From Microstegium vimineum (Eukaryota; Streptophyta; Magnoliopsida; Poales; Poaceae): 64,000 bases of DNA. Shown here piece after piece: positions 1-12,200 of this stretch. How positions within the stretch are numbered: position 1 is the stretch's first letter; each line of letters opens with the position of its first letter. Below the pieces are notes generated by a model, which worked only from the letters and a program-made list of their open reading frames with translations, searched no databases and was not told the origin of the DNA. The stretch is taken from the NCBI GenBank assembly GCA_022036555.1, contig CM039129.1:28818553-28882552 (forward strand), given 5' to 3'. The translations under genes and the position numbers were made by a program.

Positions 1-1019
1 GATCAGACTATTTTTTTCACTTTAGCTTTATCCAAAGTCGTCATCAAACTTAATTTTGAAATCTTAAGTTTTGATCAAAACTGTATTTGTAAATTATCGG
101 AACAAAACTAAAGGGACATATAATTTGGAACGGTGATGTAGTTGCGAATAAGTTCATATACGAAGCTGTGTGAGTGTGGTGGTGGTGTGATGTACTGTTA
201 GGTATGAACATAAGAAAATCAAAGGAAGCAAGTTGATGCAAATGGGGCCTAAAACCATGCTTAGTGGCAGTCGAGACATGGCCACCAAACCAACTCGGAT
301 TTTATTGGCTCAGCCGCGTTGAAGTCAGCTTTGAGTTGTGTGGATGGGCAAGAACCCTTTTGCTGGATATATATAATACAATAATAATACACATATATCC
401 ATAAATAAATAAATAAACTAGGGAAAATCAAAGTCTGCTGCTGTCTCTTTTGTGCCAAACGAGCACCAGAGCTAGCATTTCAAACGAACTTGATGGACAC
501 TATGATTTTGAGTGCGATTCTAAGCTGTCTTAACAAGCTACGATTACCACCACTAATTAATAAACTATGCCCGGTAATGCTCTGAGTGCATCGATATATA
601 TATCCCTATGGCGGTACGGTGTATAGCATGTATGCACCTGCGAGTACATCTGATCGAGTGCCTTTTTTTTGTCGTACGTAATGAACTAGAGAACGATGCA
701 TACTTATACAGAATATAAAATAAGCCTGGATCAGTTACAAATATTACCACTTACTAATAATCCGGATTAGCTGTTGAAGTTGGTTGAGATTAATTAGTTC
801 ACTTGTTAGGTACAGGTTCACCCATTGTCAAACCAAAACAAGATTCAGTTCATACATCTTATTCTTATTTCCATCCAATATAATACTGTCCCAAAATATT
901 GAAAGTTTGAAGATGGTTTTGGTTTTCTAGGTACACAATTTTTATTATATATCTAAATATATAGCAAAAGTTGTGTAATACTTACATACTGATGGGTCAA
1001 CTTGGCCCACTAACCATAT
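1..1019. other. AT-rich intergenic DNA, no gene seen
   Basis: No reading frame here resembles a known protein, and the short ORFs are AT-rich chance frames. A short MITE-like stretch near 870-985 (a CTGTCCCAAAATATTG-type motif followed by ATCTAAATATATAGCAAAAG) resembles the Mariner/Stowaway-derived fragments near 55780-55860 and 60836-61000. Confidence 0.6.
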
Positions 1020-1575
1020 ATTTTCTCCATTGCAAAATAAGTCATTTTAACTTTTCGAGATCTACAACTTTTATGTACAAAGTTTTTCCATCAGAGGTCG
1101 TTTACAAAAATCAAAAAAATTAACTCTACAGATATTTACACAGGCGGTTCATAATGTCAGCCGCCTGGGTTCTCTTGCTGGGCCCACCCTATTTTTTGTA
1201 CTGGCGTCATGAAATTGTGAACTGTCTGTAAAAAAAAAAATGACGTGGCAGCAAAAATGATTTTTCTACTAGTGTCAGGCTCGTGATTCCTGATCCGGCT
1301 ACAGAATAGTTATTTTATAGCTAGCTATAAACTAGTAGTTTCCTATAGCGGGCGGATTAATACTGGGCTTATCCTAGAATTTAATTTTTTTTTTCGATTT
1401 TAAAAACGCGATTTTATTCTGAAATTCATCACTGCCGGTTCGTACCACATTACTGTCAATTTGGCATAACCGGCAGTGATGTGAACACTCATCACTGTCG
1501 AAAGCTCAGTGCCGGTTCAAAATCCGACAGTGATGTGGGATTTCGAACCGGCACTGATTTGGATGACCATCCAAT
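1020..1575. mobile_element. CACTA-derived fragments with subterminal repeats
   Basis: Positions 1040-1125 share a block (GAGATCTAC, then AAGTTTTTCCATC, then GAGGTCGTTTACAAA) with the non-autonomous CACTA at 62100-62150. Positions 1425-1560 carry repeats of the CACTGCCGGTT / AACCGGCAGTG motif. The segment ending at 1280 (TTTTTCTACTAGTG) reads on the minus strand as a CACTA-type end. A matched pair of ends with a target-site duplication was not found, so these are treated as fragments of the family that ends at 62557. Confidence 0.55.
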
Positions 1576-3097
1576 ACGGAAATTAAAAAAATAAAGCGTT
1601 AATCATGGGATTCATTCATTGCGCGGGCGCTTGCATGGCCGCCTTCAGAGATCCTATATGTACGAGGGGGTGAGCTGTTATCTTTTTAAAACGAGTACAC
1701 TAAATAAATATATCTATGCAGATTGATATATATACTGATGGGTGATGTAGTAGTATGTGTGGATACTTTGCATAACATAGTAGTATGTGAGCATACTTTT
1801 ACTTTAATTTGTATACTCGTATTTATTAATAAGTATACACTTTTTTTGTTTTAATATTCTCTCTTGAAGCATAAAAGCTTGAACTAGTGAGTATATAGGT
1901 ATACCTATCAAAGGAGTTTGCATACATACATAATGAGAGTATGAGTACATACATATCGTTTACAGGAAGTGTTAAACTATATATACGTGCTTATATAGAA
2001 AGTATAAAACCGTACTCTAGAGGAGAGTATGAGTATATACCAAGCAAATATAAAGAGTATAACGGCTTATAGCGACCGATTTGAAGTCGCTATAGATTGG
2101 CTGTGGTATAGTGATCTAGACGAGAGTATATACACATACATCTAGACGACAGTATGTGTATGTACTCAAGCACTCAAGCAAATATATTAGTATATACTCT
2201 CGAGAAAAAGTATGTAAACATGCATACATATTGTACACAGTTGATGATAACATATATAGTATGAGAACGTATGCTATGGAAACCAGGTTTCCGTGGAAAC
2301 TATGAAAACTCGCACGTGAATCGCTGGATCTAAATCCAATGGATATGGTGGGAGGGGTTAATTGTTATACCATACTAGAAACTACGACAAGAAGCTAGTA
2401 TTTAGTGAATATTTAAATTACAAAGTAGCCCATCTTGATTTGCTAGTGTTGTAGAGACATCGACGAAGCACTCGGTGGCCAGAAATCATGTAATGCATGC
2501 ATGCAGCACACCTTGAAAATAGACGGTGAGACAACACCTGGAATCGTGAGAGAAATACATGTACAAATAAGCAATTTAGCATTAAGCTATATGTATTTTT
2601 GCGTGTATATTAGGAATAAGCTTCATATATTAATTCATACCTGAATATTCGTGCAGCGTAGTCACGCATTCATACAGATAATACAACGCCAGAATGAGAT
2701 GCTACTATTTCCTGAACATTGATGAATCTAGAATAGTAGTCGATCTGTTGATGATCTTCGCCAGGTCATATGTGAGCAGATGGATGCCTTCGAGTCAGGG
2801 CACACGGATAAACCTTCTCTCAATCTGCATACTGCAAGGACCCACTGAATAAATAAAATCGATCTACAACACAAGAAACACTGGACCAAATTACTGTGCC
2901 TCAATTCGATCCATGGATGCTTGAAGGTACGTGCGCCCTTCCTCCGTGCTGCTCCATGCCGCCGTGTGCCTCTGTGCTTGCTCAGGCCGTCGAGTCGCTA
3001 CAACGCCGACAAAGAACATGGGATGGTGAGCTATAGATGAGGACGGTCGATCGCACCGCGTTCAACTCAGTAACTAGCGTCCAGATTAGACGGAAGA
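1576..3097. other. Intergenic DNA with a diffuse AGTATR-rich stretch
   Basis: Between about 1700 and 2280 the motif GAGAGTATG or AGTATGTG followed by TATA/TACATA recurs many times at irregular spacing. This looks like decayed tandem or MITE-derived sequence. No coding region is recognised. The rest has no identifiable feature. Confidence 0.4.
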
Positions 3098-3310
3098 TCA
3101 AGAACGAAACAAGGAAATACAAGGAAGTACGTATTTCGGAGGAGGATACATACCAACGTACACACATGCATATGTCACACGCCGCCGGCGGAGACAAAGA
3201 GCGGGGACATCAAAACCTCCATTCCTGTGTTTATGTTGGTGGGCGGCGGCGGCCATCTCGACGGCAAGTAGCATCGAAAAGAAAATAGATCCGACTAGTA
3301 ATAACTCCAT
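3098..3310 (-). CDS. Possible exon with signal-peptide-like start, unrecognised
   Basis: This is a 70-codon minus-strand frame starting at ATG 3310. Its first 23 residues form a hydrophobic run (MELLLVGSIFFSMLL, then AVEMAAAA) and are followed by a His/Lys-rich turn, so they look like a secretion signal. The rest is Arg- and Cys-containing sequence that I cannot assign, and it ends at a chance-like stop. It could be the first exon of a small secreted-protein gene continuing to the left, or a gene relic, or coincidence. No family, TATA box or convincing splice site supports it. Confidence 0.15.
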   Translation of the reverse strand: MELLLVGSIFFSMLLAVEMAAAAHQHKHRNGGFDVPALCLRRRRVTYACVYVGMYPPPKYVLPCISLFRS

Positions 3311-3540
3311 GTGACACTAGTTTAGATCCGAAAAAAATGCAAGGCCAGCATATCTTTTAATCTGCTTTTGCCGTCAATATTATCGGGCATCCGCTCCTCC
3401 GATGATTATTTAATTAATATTCACATATCCAATTCGTGTATATGCGCCGTCGTCCACATGCATCCTGTTAGCTCCGTTAAATCGTGCATGGAATAGACTG
3501 CGGGAGAAGTTGAGAGTAGATACACGCGAGAGTAAAAAGG

Positions 3541-3609
<69 letters not shown>

Positions 3610-3940
3610 CAGATGGTGATCAACAAAATTTAATTGTACAACTATAAGGTTCATGCATATGCAAATACAAATACATGATAAAATGTTCTTAGTTCAAAAC
3701 ATCAAGTGCATGAACAGTCTCGTGATAATTCAAAGGAGAATGCATATAATAATAAATCAAATATTCACCACTGCAAAATAATATTAAATTCTAAAGTAGA
3801 GTGCATCATTGTAAAGAGCTCATTTGTGATAATCAAAATAGATATATTATTTATTTAATTTAGAGCTCATTTGAAAAATTACAAAATTTTCAAATTTAAA
3901 AGATCCAAAGTCAACAGAGTAGCACCACATTCAGCATTCA
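3311..3940. other. Intergenic, AT-rich, no gene seen
   Basis: Apart from the TA dinucleotide tract annotated separately, I see only AT-rich sequence without a recognisable ORF or terminal repeat. It ends at the terminal inverted repeat of the Harbinger element. Confidence 0.6.
3543..3608. repeat. (TA)n microsatellite
   Basis: About 66 bases of uninterrupted alternating TA. This is a simple sequence repeat likely to be length-polymorphic. Confidence 0.95.
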
Positions 3941-3955
3941 AGGGCCTGTTTGGTT
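3941..3955 (+). repeat. Harbinger left terminal inverted repeat
   Basis: AGGGCCTGTTTGGTT. It is an exact reverse complement of 28884-28898. Further matching subterminal words (TGTTTGGTTACC type) lie at 4030-4045, opposite GGGAACCAAACAAA near 28826-28842. Confidence 0.85.
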
Positions 3956-4599
3956 TGTTTCCCAGTCCAGCCTGGCTCGCATGAGCTAGCCAGGTCAGCG
4001 TTGGCCCGACTCTATGCACGCAACAGGTACTTGTTTGGTTACCTGGTTGGTTGTAGCCAGGCCAGAGTCAACTGCTATTTGGTTACCTGCATTTGCATGA
4101 CATTCAAATTTGGCACATGCATGAATAGCGTTTGGTTCCCTGCACCCATGATGGTCTAGTTACCATGTTCATGCAGTTGATACGATTACCAACTATTAGT
4201 ACAAGACTGTTTCATAGTTTGTTTGCAACAATTCTTACATCATTTTATACATTAGAATTAAAATTAATAAAGCCTGAACTAATATTATTACACCCTCAAC
4301 TAAAATTACAATATATTTCCATTTGTGACCTCTTTTCTTTGCTCCAGGTACCGCAAGCTCCCCTACGAACTAAGCATCTGTTCTAGACTCCATTTTTCCT
4401 TCACCTCGTGGATTATTGAATGCCGCCATATCCTCTTCTTTAGTCTTGTATATTTTATAGCAAGCACCCTTGCAGCCGATTATTTGTTGAACACACCTGT
4501 TATGCTGCCATTATGAACAACATACCAAGACATAGCTTCCAAAACCCTTGTTTCAAAATGATGACAACAAAATAAAAGTAAAACATAGGCAATAACATG

Positions 4600-4775
4600 T
4601 GGTCACATTAAAAAAAACAACATCATTGGCACGAGACATGTGCTCAGATTAAAAAAACATCATTGGTATGAGACATGTGCTCAGATTAAAAAATATCATT
4701 GACATAAGACATGTGCTTAGATTAAAAAAAAATAACATCATTAGCATGAAACATTGGCATGAGACAAATCACCAA
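4600..4775 (+). repeat. Short tandem repeat in Harbinger left arm
   Basis: About four degenerate copies of a roughly 45-50 bp unit are present. Each contains GACATGTGCTCAGATTAAAA followed by a CATCATTGG word. Related copies in the same orientation occur in the right arm (27970-28110), so both arms of the transposon carry the same repeat. Confidence 0.65.
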
Positions 4776-5127
4776 CATAAGTTCACAGAGATGCACCAGC
4801 TAGGCTGATCTAGCAATGAACTGGATGCTAAGTACAAATAGTAAGGTTGCAGACGTATAAGTGGCATATCTAAATCACTAACTATAAGTTAGTGTGTAAG
4901 GAATGCAGAATCATGTCATCTACACAAAAGAAGGGTAAACCCACTGCACAATCCAGGAGAAAGTTATGTACAAAAGAAGCCACCACTACACACCATAAGC
5001 ATCCACCTTGAGAGGGGCAGGCACTGCACCAGGATTTGCTCAAGAAAAAGGCAAGCTAAGTAGCAAAAGACCAACAAATGGGCAGGCACTGCACAAAAGA
5101 ACGATCAAGCAACTGCTGCCACATCAC

Positions 5128-5800
5128 TCAGTTGTAGAAGTGCTTGGCCAAGAAGGTACTCAACCACATCACACTGTGATAGTCAGACATGTTGACAAAT
5201 GTTGACCACAAGGCCTTATTGTCCAACAGATGACCATAAGCACATAAAAGTGCTTCATCAATGAAGCATGTCAACAACATGACAACACCATACAACTCAG
5301 GATGGGAATCATCAATCTTGGTAAAGCGAATAGCATCTGCAACATTATTCACTACATCTGTCATGCCAGTGAACAAAACCACATCCTCCTCTGACAGTAA
5401 GGATCTCCTCTGCATTATCTCCCTTCTGACTTTCTTGGCTCTCCTAGCTCAGTTTTGCCACCCTTGAGATCCTCAGCCCCCTTGTTCTTTAGTGAGCTCT
5501 GAACAAAGTCACATGGAGAACCAAGTGCCTCATTTGACCCCAAAGAATATTTGCTTGTTGTCTGCCCATTGCCAAAGATGATCATCAAGTGCTTGTAGTG
5601 GTTGATTGACTTGTTTAAGAACTTTGCATCCTTGGGATGTGTCTACATGGAAAACAAGGACAATAACAATTAAGTAAACAATGCAGAGACAAGTGTAGTA
5701 ATAGTTAAGTACATTATGTAGAGACAAGTGTAGTAAGGTCACAAGGTGCAACCTTGATATGGCCATTGTAGTGCTCCTCCTCAAGTACAATCATAGAGTT
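5128..5800 (-). pseudogene. Harbinger Myb/SANT-like accessory protein, relic
   Basis: PIF/Harbinger elements carry a second gene for a Myb/SANT-like protein that helps the transposase reach the nucleus and bind the ends. On the minus strand, 5800-5755 encodes an LEEEHYNGHIK segment. A likely intron (about 5645-5755) is followed by HPKDAKFLNKSINHY and a GNGQTTSKYSLGSNEALGS segment. The C-terminal half at 5415-5128 reads DNKALWSTFVNMSDY, then LSTFLAKHFYN and a stop. These segments match the family's conserved core in order. Frame changes separate them, and the N-terminus is missing because it is joined directly to the transposase remnant upstream. Confidence 0.7.
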
Positions 5801-5837
5801 GTCCTCATCCCACAATGCTCCACTAAGCTATCTTAGT

Positions 5838-6204
5838 TTGTCCTCAACAAAAGCTAGCACATTTTGTGTGGGTAGTGCTTCCTACCCCTAAATGCAGCTT
5901 GGATCTTAGTTGTGACTTTAGCATAGATATGAGTTCCATCTATTGCTCCAACACAGTCTTACATGGCACCCAATAGTTCATAGTAAATTGATATGACCCT
6001 AAGCATTCAACAATATTCTACATGCTATATGATAGATTAATTACCTTAAAGTATGGATACCATCTTGGGTTGTTGCTAATCTTAAGTGGTGTCTCATTGG
6101 TTGGAGGTCTAATTCATCTCTTGTCTAAGTTCACCAATGGCATACAACACCTATTTGAAATGGCGGTGAACTATCTCTATAGACCTTTTCTAGGTTTGAT
6201 GTAT
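5838..6204 (-). pseudogene. Harbinger (DDE_4, ALP1-like) transposase, C-terminal part
   Basis: Reading the minus strand from 6204 down, an RPPTNETPLKISNNPRWYPYFK segment (about 6105-6045) is followed by DCVGAIDGTHIYAKVTTK (about 5970-5910). The second segment contains the first catalytic Asp of the DDE nuclease (AIDGTH). The frame then reads RGRKHY and TQNVLA and jumps at about 5850 into Myb-protein sequence, so the regions with the second Asp and the Glu are deleted. TGA and TAG codons interrupt the frame. It continues the segment at 27512-27867 exactly across the retrotransposon insertion once one copy of the TGTAT duplication is removed. Confidence 0.8.
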
Positions 6205-7315
6205 TGTGAGATACCTGGACATAGGGTACCCTAACACCGCACTTCGCGAAAACAAAATTACCCTTGGGGGCTCTACATCCCCTCGGAGGCCTCTCCGCCT
6301 CGTCCGACCCAGGGTGGCGTCATCTGTGACGTCTCCGTTTCATCTCACCGCGACGACGACCCTCCCTCGGAGGCCTCTCCGCCTCGTTGCCAGGACGACG
6401 TGGTCCGTGATGTATTCACCCTTGGAGACCTCTTCGCCTCGTCTGAGCAAGGGCGAAGGCATCTGAGAAACATATACCCTTGGAAGCTCCTCCATCTCGT
6501 TCGAGCTAGCGTGACGACATCCAGCTACATCAGCCTCTCCCGGAGGCACCACCGTCACGGTCGATCCAGGCGGTCTGGTCTATAGTCAAAAGGTTCACAG
6601 TGCAGCTTGTCCTTAGGGATGGGGAACCAAGGCCCTAAACCCTGTGCTGCCTAACCACTAATTGACACACGCCATGCTCCCGACACACGCTTGAACAGGG
6701 TTTAGGGCGTTTCAAACTCTGTACGACGGAACACGGGATGTCTGGTCCTGTGCTGCCAACCTCCGCCCATGCCCTGATCAGGAAACAGTGACATTCCCGA
6801 TTACAAGGCGCATGGCTACAACTCCCTCAAGGACGAATAGGACCCGGACGACATGTCTACAGACGCAGTATTTCCCGGGAAGGAAGGCAAACAGAAGCCC
6901 AAGGCATCCCCCAAGTCAAGAGCCCATACTACGCCCACGTTCTCTCCCTCTCTATACTGTAATGCTCCATCTCTCCCTACGTATAAAGGGGGAGAATGGA
7001 GCTCCAATCTCGCTCTTTGAACTCTTTCCATTCATTCTCACACACTCATACTCGCATTCATGCGAACTCTCACCAGAACCAAGAACCCCATACGCACGAG
7101 ACCTGGGAACCCGGTTCCCTCTCTCACCATTGCTTGTAGCTCCCCTCTACGAGCTCCCTACGTTCGGTAATACGACTCCACAACAAACTAGACGTAGGGC
7201 GTTCGTGCCTGAACCAGTATAAACCTTGTGTTCTCTGGGCGTAACCATCCGATCTCAGACACGCTTAGAAATTTACTCGTTGGTTGTCTAGACCCCGCCA
7301 TTTTAGACACCGACA
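6205..7315 (+). repeat. Left LTR of element A
   Basis: It begins TGTGAGATACC and ends ACACCGACA, and is 1111 bp long against 1140 bp for the right copy. A core-promoter-like TATAAAG lies at 6982-6988. Both LTRs contain repeated CTCGGAGGCCTCTCCGCCTCGT words. The left copy lacks a short segment present at about 26503-26518 in the right copy. Confidence 0.9.
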
Positions 7316-7336
7316 GTTGGCGCGCCAGGTAGGGGA
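7316..7336 (+). other. Primer-binding-site region of element A
   Basis: TTGGCGCGCCAGGTAGGGG directly follows the LTR end. The same motif, with one change, follows the LTR of element C (16517-16535) and appears reverse-complemented beside the 5' LTR of element E (50272-50292). All three elements therefore share one priming type. I did not assign the tRNA. Confidence 0.75.
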
Positions 7337-7369
7337 ACTTTGCATGTCACCCGTATTTTCGAGTATCGG

Positions 7370-9267
7370 ATGGCATCTCGCCACATCGATTTCGCTCCGG
7401 GCTCCATTGTTCGTTTTGGTAGCCTGGACTTCCAGTGCCATGAGCAGGGGGCCGACCTGGTCCTCCGTCGCTCCACGACATCCTCTGAGGTAGCCGTGGA
7501 CACCATCTCGGCATCCATGGCCCACCTTGGCCTACCTCCCTCCGGGGGAAAAACCGCTCAAGGGACAGCCGTCCCACGAGCCAACTACCCCGAGTTTGAG
7601 CGCCAGCTCGATACCCTGATGGGTCCCCAGCCGACTCAGGGGTCCCTGCACAACCTCTACTTCGCGTTCGCCAACATGGCGGCGCAGCTCGCGGGAGGGC
7701 AACCGCTCTCTCCCGGGCTCATCTTGGCGCCTGTCCAGAGGGCGCTACCTTATGACATGAGGAATGCCGCAGCATCCTACTCAGAGGTGGTGGCCGCCGG
7801 TTTCCGTGCCGACCCCGCGGAGGGGACATGCATCGGGTCAGAGGCCACCTCCTACACTGACTCCAGCCGTGGGAGCGCGGATCCTTGGGAGCCCCTGGAA
7901 TTCGAAGGTCTGGGGGATAAGGAGGCCTTCTACGGTTTCCTGCACGCTAGCGATTATCTACTCGACTCCGGCTCGAGCGACCGTAGCGCCGGCCGCAGAG
8001 GTGAGTGCTTCATGTGCGCCTGACCACCGCAAGGAGCGGCTATCGACGCCACTCTTATCGGGGAGGCGGACGAAGACGACGTCCACACACCCGTGCACGA
8101 GACGGGTGCTCCAGCACCCATGCCACGGGACGATCCGCAACCCTCGGATCCTTGGCAGAGACAACTTCACGATCTCCGTGACATGGAGCAATAACTCGCG
8201 GAGTGCCAGCGAAGGGTGACGTTTGAGCGTGAAAAGCTCGAGCGCGAAGTCGCTAGGGCCACCAGAGAGCCTCGCGCTCGAAGGGAAGCCCGAGCGGTGC
8301 ACCAACGCATCATCAACGACGAGCTCGACCCACCTCAGTTTGCGCCGGCCAGCCAGAACATTGCGGCAGCGGCAATGCTGCTCCGCAACCTCCCAGTCCC
8401 AGACACCCCCGAGGGGAGGCTCACACATGACGAGCTCAAATCCCTCCTAGGGCGCGCCGCGGTTCAGCAGGCCGATAGCTTCGCGGCGCGGAGGCGCGGG
8501 CTCAGCACCGATCATCAGGCTGACAGGGCCCCTTGGCATTCATTCGTTGGATTCACCGCACACCGTTCCCGCAACGTTTACGACAACCCACCAACATCGT
8601 CCGGCAGTCGAGGGAGACGAACCCTAGTCTCTGGCTCGATGACTACCGCCTCACCTGCCAGGCCGATGGCGCAAACGAAGACAAGTTCATCATCCGTAAC
8701 CTGCCTCTCCACCTCTCGGATTCGACCCGCACGTGGCTCGAGCATTTAGCCCCCAACACCATTGATGGGTGGAGTTCCCTGCGACAGGCCTTCGTCGGGA
8801 ACTTTCAGGGCACCTACACACGCCTAGGGAACCCCTGGGATCTCCGCAGCTACAGGCAAAAGTCGGACGAACCCCTCCAGGACTACATCCGCCAATTCTC
8901 CCAGCAATACACCAAGCTCCCGACCGCGGCTGACACGGACGTGGTCGGAGCGTTTCTCGCAGGCACCACCTGCAAGCAGCTGGTCCACGAGCTGGGCCGT
9001 AGCAACCCACGCACCACCGAGTGACTCCTTGACATCGCCACGAGCTAAGCGTCGGGCGAAGAGGAAGTCAGTGCAATCTTCCACCCCGAGAAGGGGATGG
9101 GCAAGGAAATGGAGGACGCTGGCGAAGGCGGCTCCAACCGCGCCCAAAACAGGAACAAAAAGAAGGGCAAGCCGCAGCGCAGCGGTGGCGACAACGTCGT
9201 TGTAGTAGCAGACTGCAAGACTCCCCGTCCCCAGGGTGGGAAGAAGGGTGGCAAGTTCAATGACATG
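7370..9267 (+). pseudogene. gag of element A (N-terminal and capsid parts)
   Basis: The frame opens at ATG 7370, 55 bp after the LTR. It runs through an Ala/Gly-rich N-terminus and a charged, helix-prone segment (8216-8320). In-frame stops at TGA 8021-8023 and TAA 8192-8194 interrupt it, and a frame change occurs at about 8590. The retrotransposon gag (capsid) domain follows (8600-8990), with the recognisable words WLEHLAP, FVGNFQGTY, LRSYRQKSDEPLQDYIRQF and LAGTTCKQLVHELGR. After a stop at 9022-9024 the basic nucleocapsid region continues in another frame. It is broken at 9267 by the solo LTR and resumes at 13248. It cannot make Gag protein. Confidence 0.85.
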
Positions 9268-12200
9268 TGTAACAGAACCTCCCGAATTACAAAAACTTAA
9301 GTCCAAAAACCAATCGCCGATGCGATAAATTTTCGTCCTTAGGCTTTCATAACCCCGGTAGTCCGTGAAACCACAACGGATTTCATTCCTTGCTCATTCA
9401 TAGCCGAGAATCGCTTTAGTTCAACAGACCATCCATACGTTACATAAAGTTCAAATACGAATACATCAGAGTACGAATTTTAAAAGTTATTACATAACCA
9501 AATCTCTTGCGGCGGAAATAGTTTTGAAGCCAACTCACACACACTTAGTTCATTATAGTGCCAGTACTAAGTCGTTTCTCACAAAACCATAGATAAGACT
9601 TCAGAGATGACCATCGCCCATGGCCCTAGTTGTCTCCCATAGCAGGGTAGAGACAGTTGATGTAGTACCCGTAGTACATCTGCCCGTCTGCAACAAGGTG
9701 GGATAAACCCTAAGTACGCGAATGTACTCAGGTAGACTTACCCGTCTTAAACTAAAATAAAGACACCAAGGATAATGCTGGCTTTTTGTAGTAGTACAAG
9801 GTCGAACTCTCTTTTGCGGCAAAGCATTTACTATAGAGTACTTAAGAATGAAGCCATATTTATTAAATATTACCTGTCTTCTAGATTAGCACCTGGACTA
9901 AGCAATACACTTGATTAAGCATACAATGACCAGTTTGCTCTTCTGTTCTCATCATATCATTCCATCGGAACCATTCAAGTAATTAATTGTTCCCACGCCA
10001 GTGTAGCAATTGTCAAGTTCTCACTACAGGGAGAGACCGCGATTCGAATCGAATTCCTATCCAGCTGGAGGTTTTATTCCTCACCCAAACCTCGCAGCCC
10101 TTGAACGGGGGCGCGGCAGTCGCCTATTCTACCATTCAAACCAAGGACGCTTCCCATAACCCCTGAACAAAACCGAGGACCGCCCGACACCCGGTAAATC
10201 CTCCGACTAGGGATCAGCTAGTCGGCCCGGCCTTACTCTCCGCGTCCCCGTCAACCCGCACCGAATTGCAGTTATGTTCGTCCTTGGTTCGGCCAGTAGG
10301 TAGGTTTCACAGCTCGAACGAGTTATCTTGCCAGCTAAAGGTTGAGGCATGCGTTCGACATAACAAGAGGGACACCACCCGATCGGCCCGCCAAAACGGC
10401 AGACACATACGCAAAATACCGGCCTAGGGCGGCAGCTCACCTAGATGTTGCCAGTATCAGACGTACGGACAATTTACCAACCTTTCCGGTTGCCTTTCCA
10501 TTCATGATAGTTTTCATACCCTCGGCTTCGCCACGTAGAGCAATATGTGACTTATGTTATTGAGGAAGTCATCTTTAATTAGCAAGGCTAAGCATCTATC
10601 TTTGCTATGCTAACAGGCTACAAGGATATAAGGATATCAGAAGCAAGGAGGGTAGTATGCAACAATTAGGTTCACCCAACTCCTATACTTAATGCAACAA
10701 CATAGTAAATTGATATCATAAGGTACGGTTAAAATGCATCGGGGTTTGCCTTTCTCGAACGAGCTAGGCTGGTGATCGGGACACTCCTAGAGTTCCTCTT
10801 CTGGCTCCTCGTTCACGTGCTCTTCGTTGGCTCCTTGCTGACTGGCTTCGTCCTGCTCCTGGTGAAGGTCGTATTGTGCTTCCTCCTGCGATCCTGTATG
10901 ATGCTTATATGCGAATGATATGAGACAAGGTATAATATCAACCTATGCAAGACGATGAATATGCTGAGGTGTGGTATGCTCATGATGTTCTTTTCTATGT
11001 GTTCTCGAGTAGGTGCAAATTTCTTCTCTGGTAGTTAGTTATTATGATCGTCATTTAACAATTTACTTAACACATAAGTAACCAACAATGAACAGTGGGG
11101 TTCAGCTTAGGCTTACTTAACCTAGCTGGGGGGTTAATGCTTCAAAGATACACCAAAGCTTAATTAATAATTTACCTCTCTTCTTAGCAATTTAGTTAAT
11201 TAGAAAGCAATACAGAACTGCCCACCCTAGAGAAATAGTTCATTAAATTCTATAAAAATTACAGTAGCTTAAGCAGGGGCAACATAGCCTACTCAAAATT
11301 TTCTAGGTTAATAATAGCATTATTCTGCTCTGCACAAAATTAGCAAGTTTAAAGATAATAATAACTTAAAAATACTTAGTACAGTGAAAGTGATGAACTA
11401 ACCAGTTTAGTATTGTTCCCAGATACTATTCCTTACTGGAAAGCTACACAAAAAGTTATAGCTCCTTTAATCTAAAAACCTATTTACTAAAAATCTTACA
11501 AGCTAACATCCTAAACACATTTTAATTGCTAGTTATTTATTTTTCCACAGGAACTACTCAAGATATAATTTTCCTAGCTTTTAACAACCATTTAAGATTT
11601 ACTGGAACATGAATTACAATTTTAGCAATAGCACAAAATAGCTTAATTGATTTATACAATTTTAATCAGTTTCAGTATTTATTTAATCCTATACAGAAAA
11701 GTAATACAAAATACACATGCAATATTTTTCCAGAGTAGATCTACTTATAACAAGTACTCATAATTTATTTCATAATTTTAGATTAATATTCAGTGAGATA
11801 TGATTTTCACTAATCATTTTACATTTTCTGGAAAATGGGAAAACAAAAGGGGTTAGGCCTTTCGGCCCAACAGGTCACACAGGCCCACTCGGTAGTGGCG
11901 GCCTGGTTCCAAAGGGGAACCGGCGCCTGACAGCGGGGGCCCGCGCGAGGGGGACCCCACGCGTCGGTGACACAGGGCGGAGGCGAGGCTTTCGCCGGTG
12001 ATTTCTCGCCGACGGCGAGGCCTCCGGTGGTGCGGTGTGGCTCTATGGACGTGGCTATGCGAGACGAATCTAACGCGACCCTAATCGCGTGCAATGGTGG
12101 CCGGAGTGAAGCTCGCCGGCGTCCATGGCGGAGCAACGGCGCGGTTACACGGCGGCAAGCCGAGACAGGCCACGACGGCTTCGATTAAGCGGGGCTAAAG

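Noticed and set aside
6206..7222. Open frames within the left LTR of element A
   Set aside because: The same frames are partly broken in the right LTR copy, and LTRs of this kind are regulatory, not coding.
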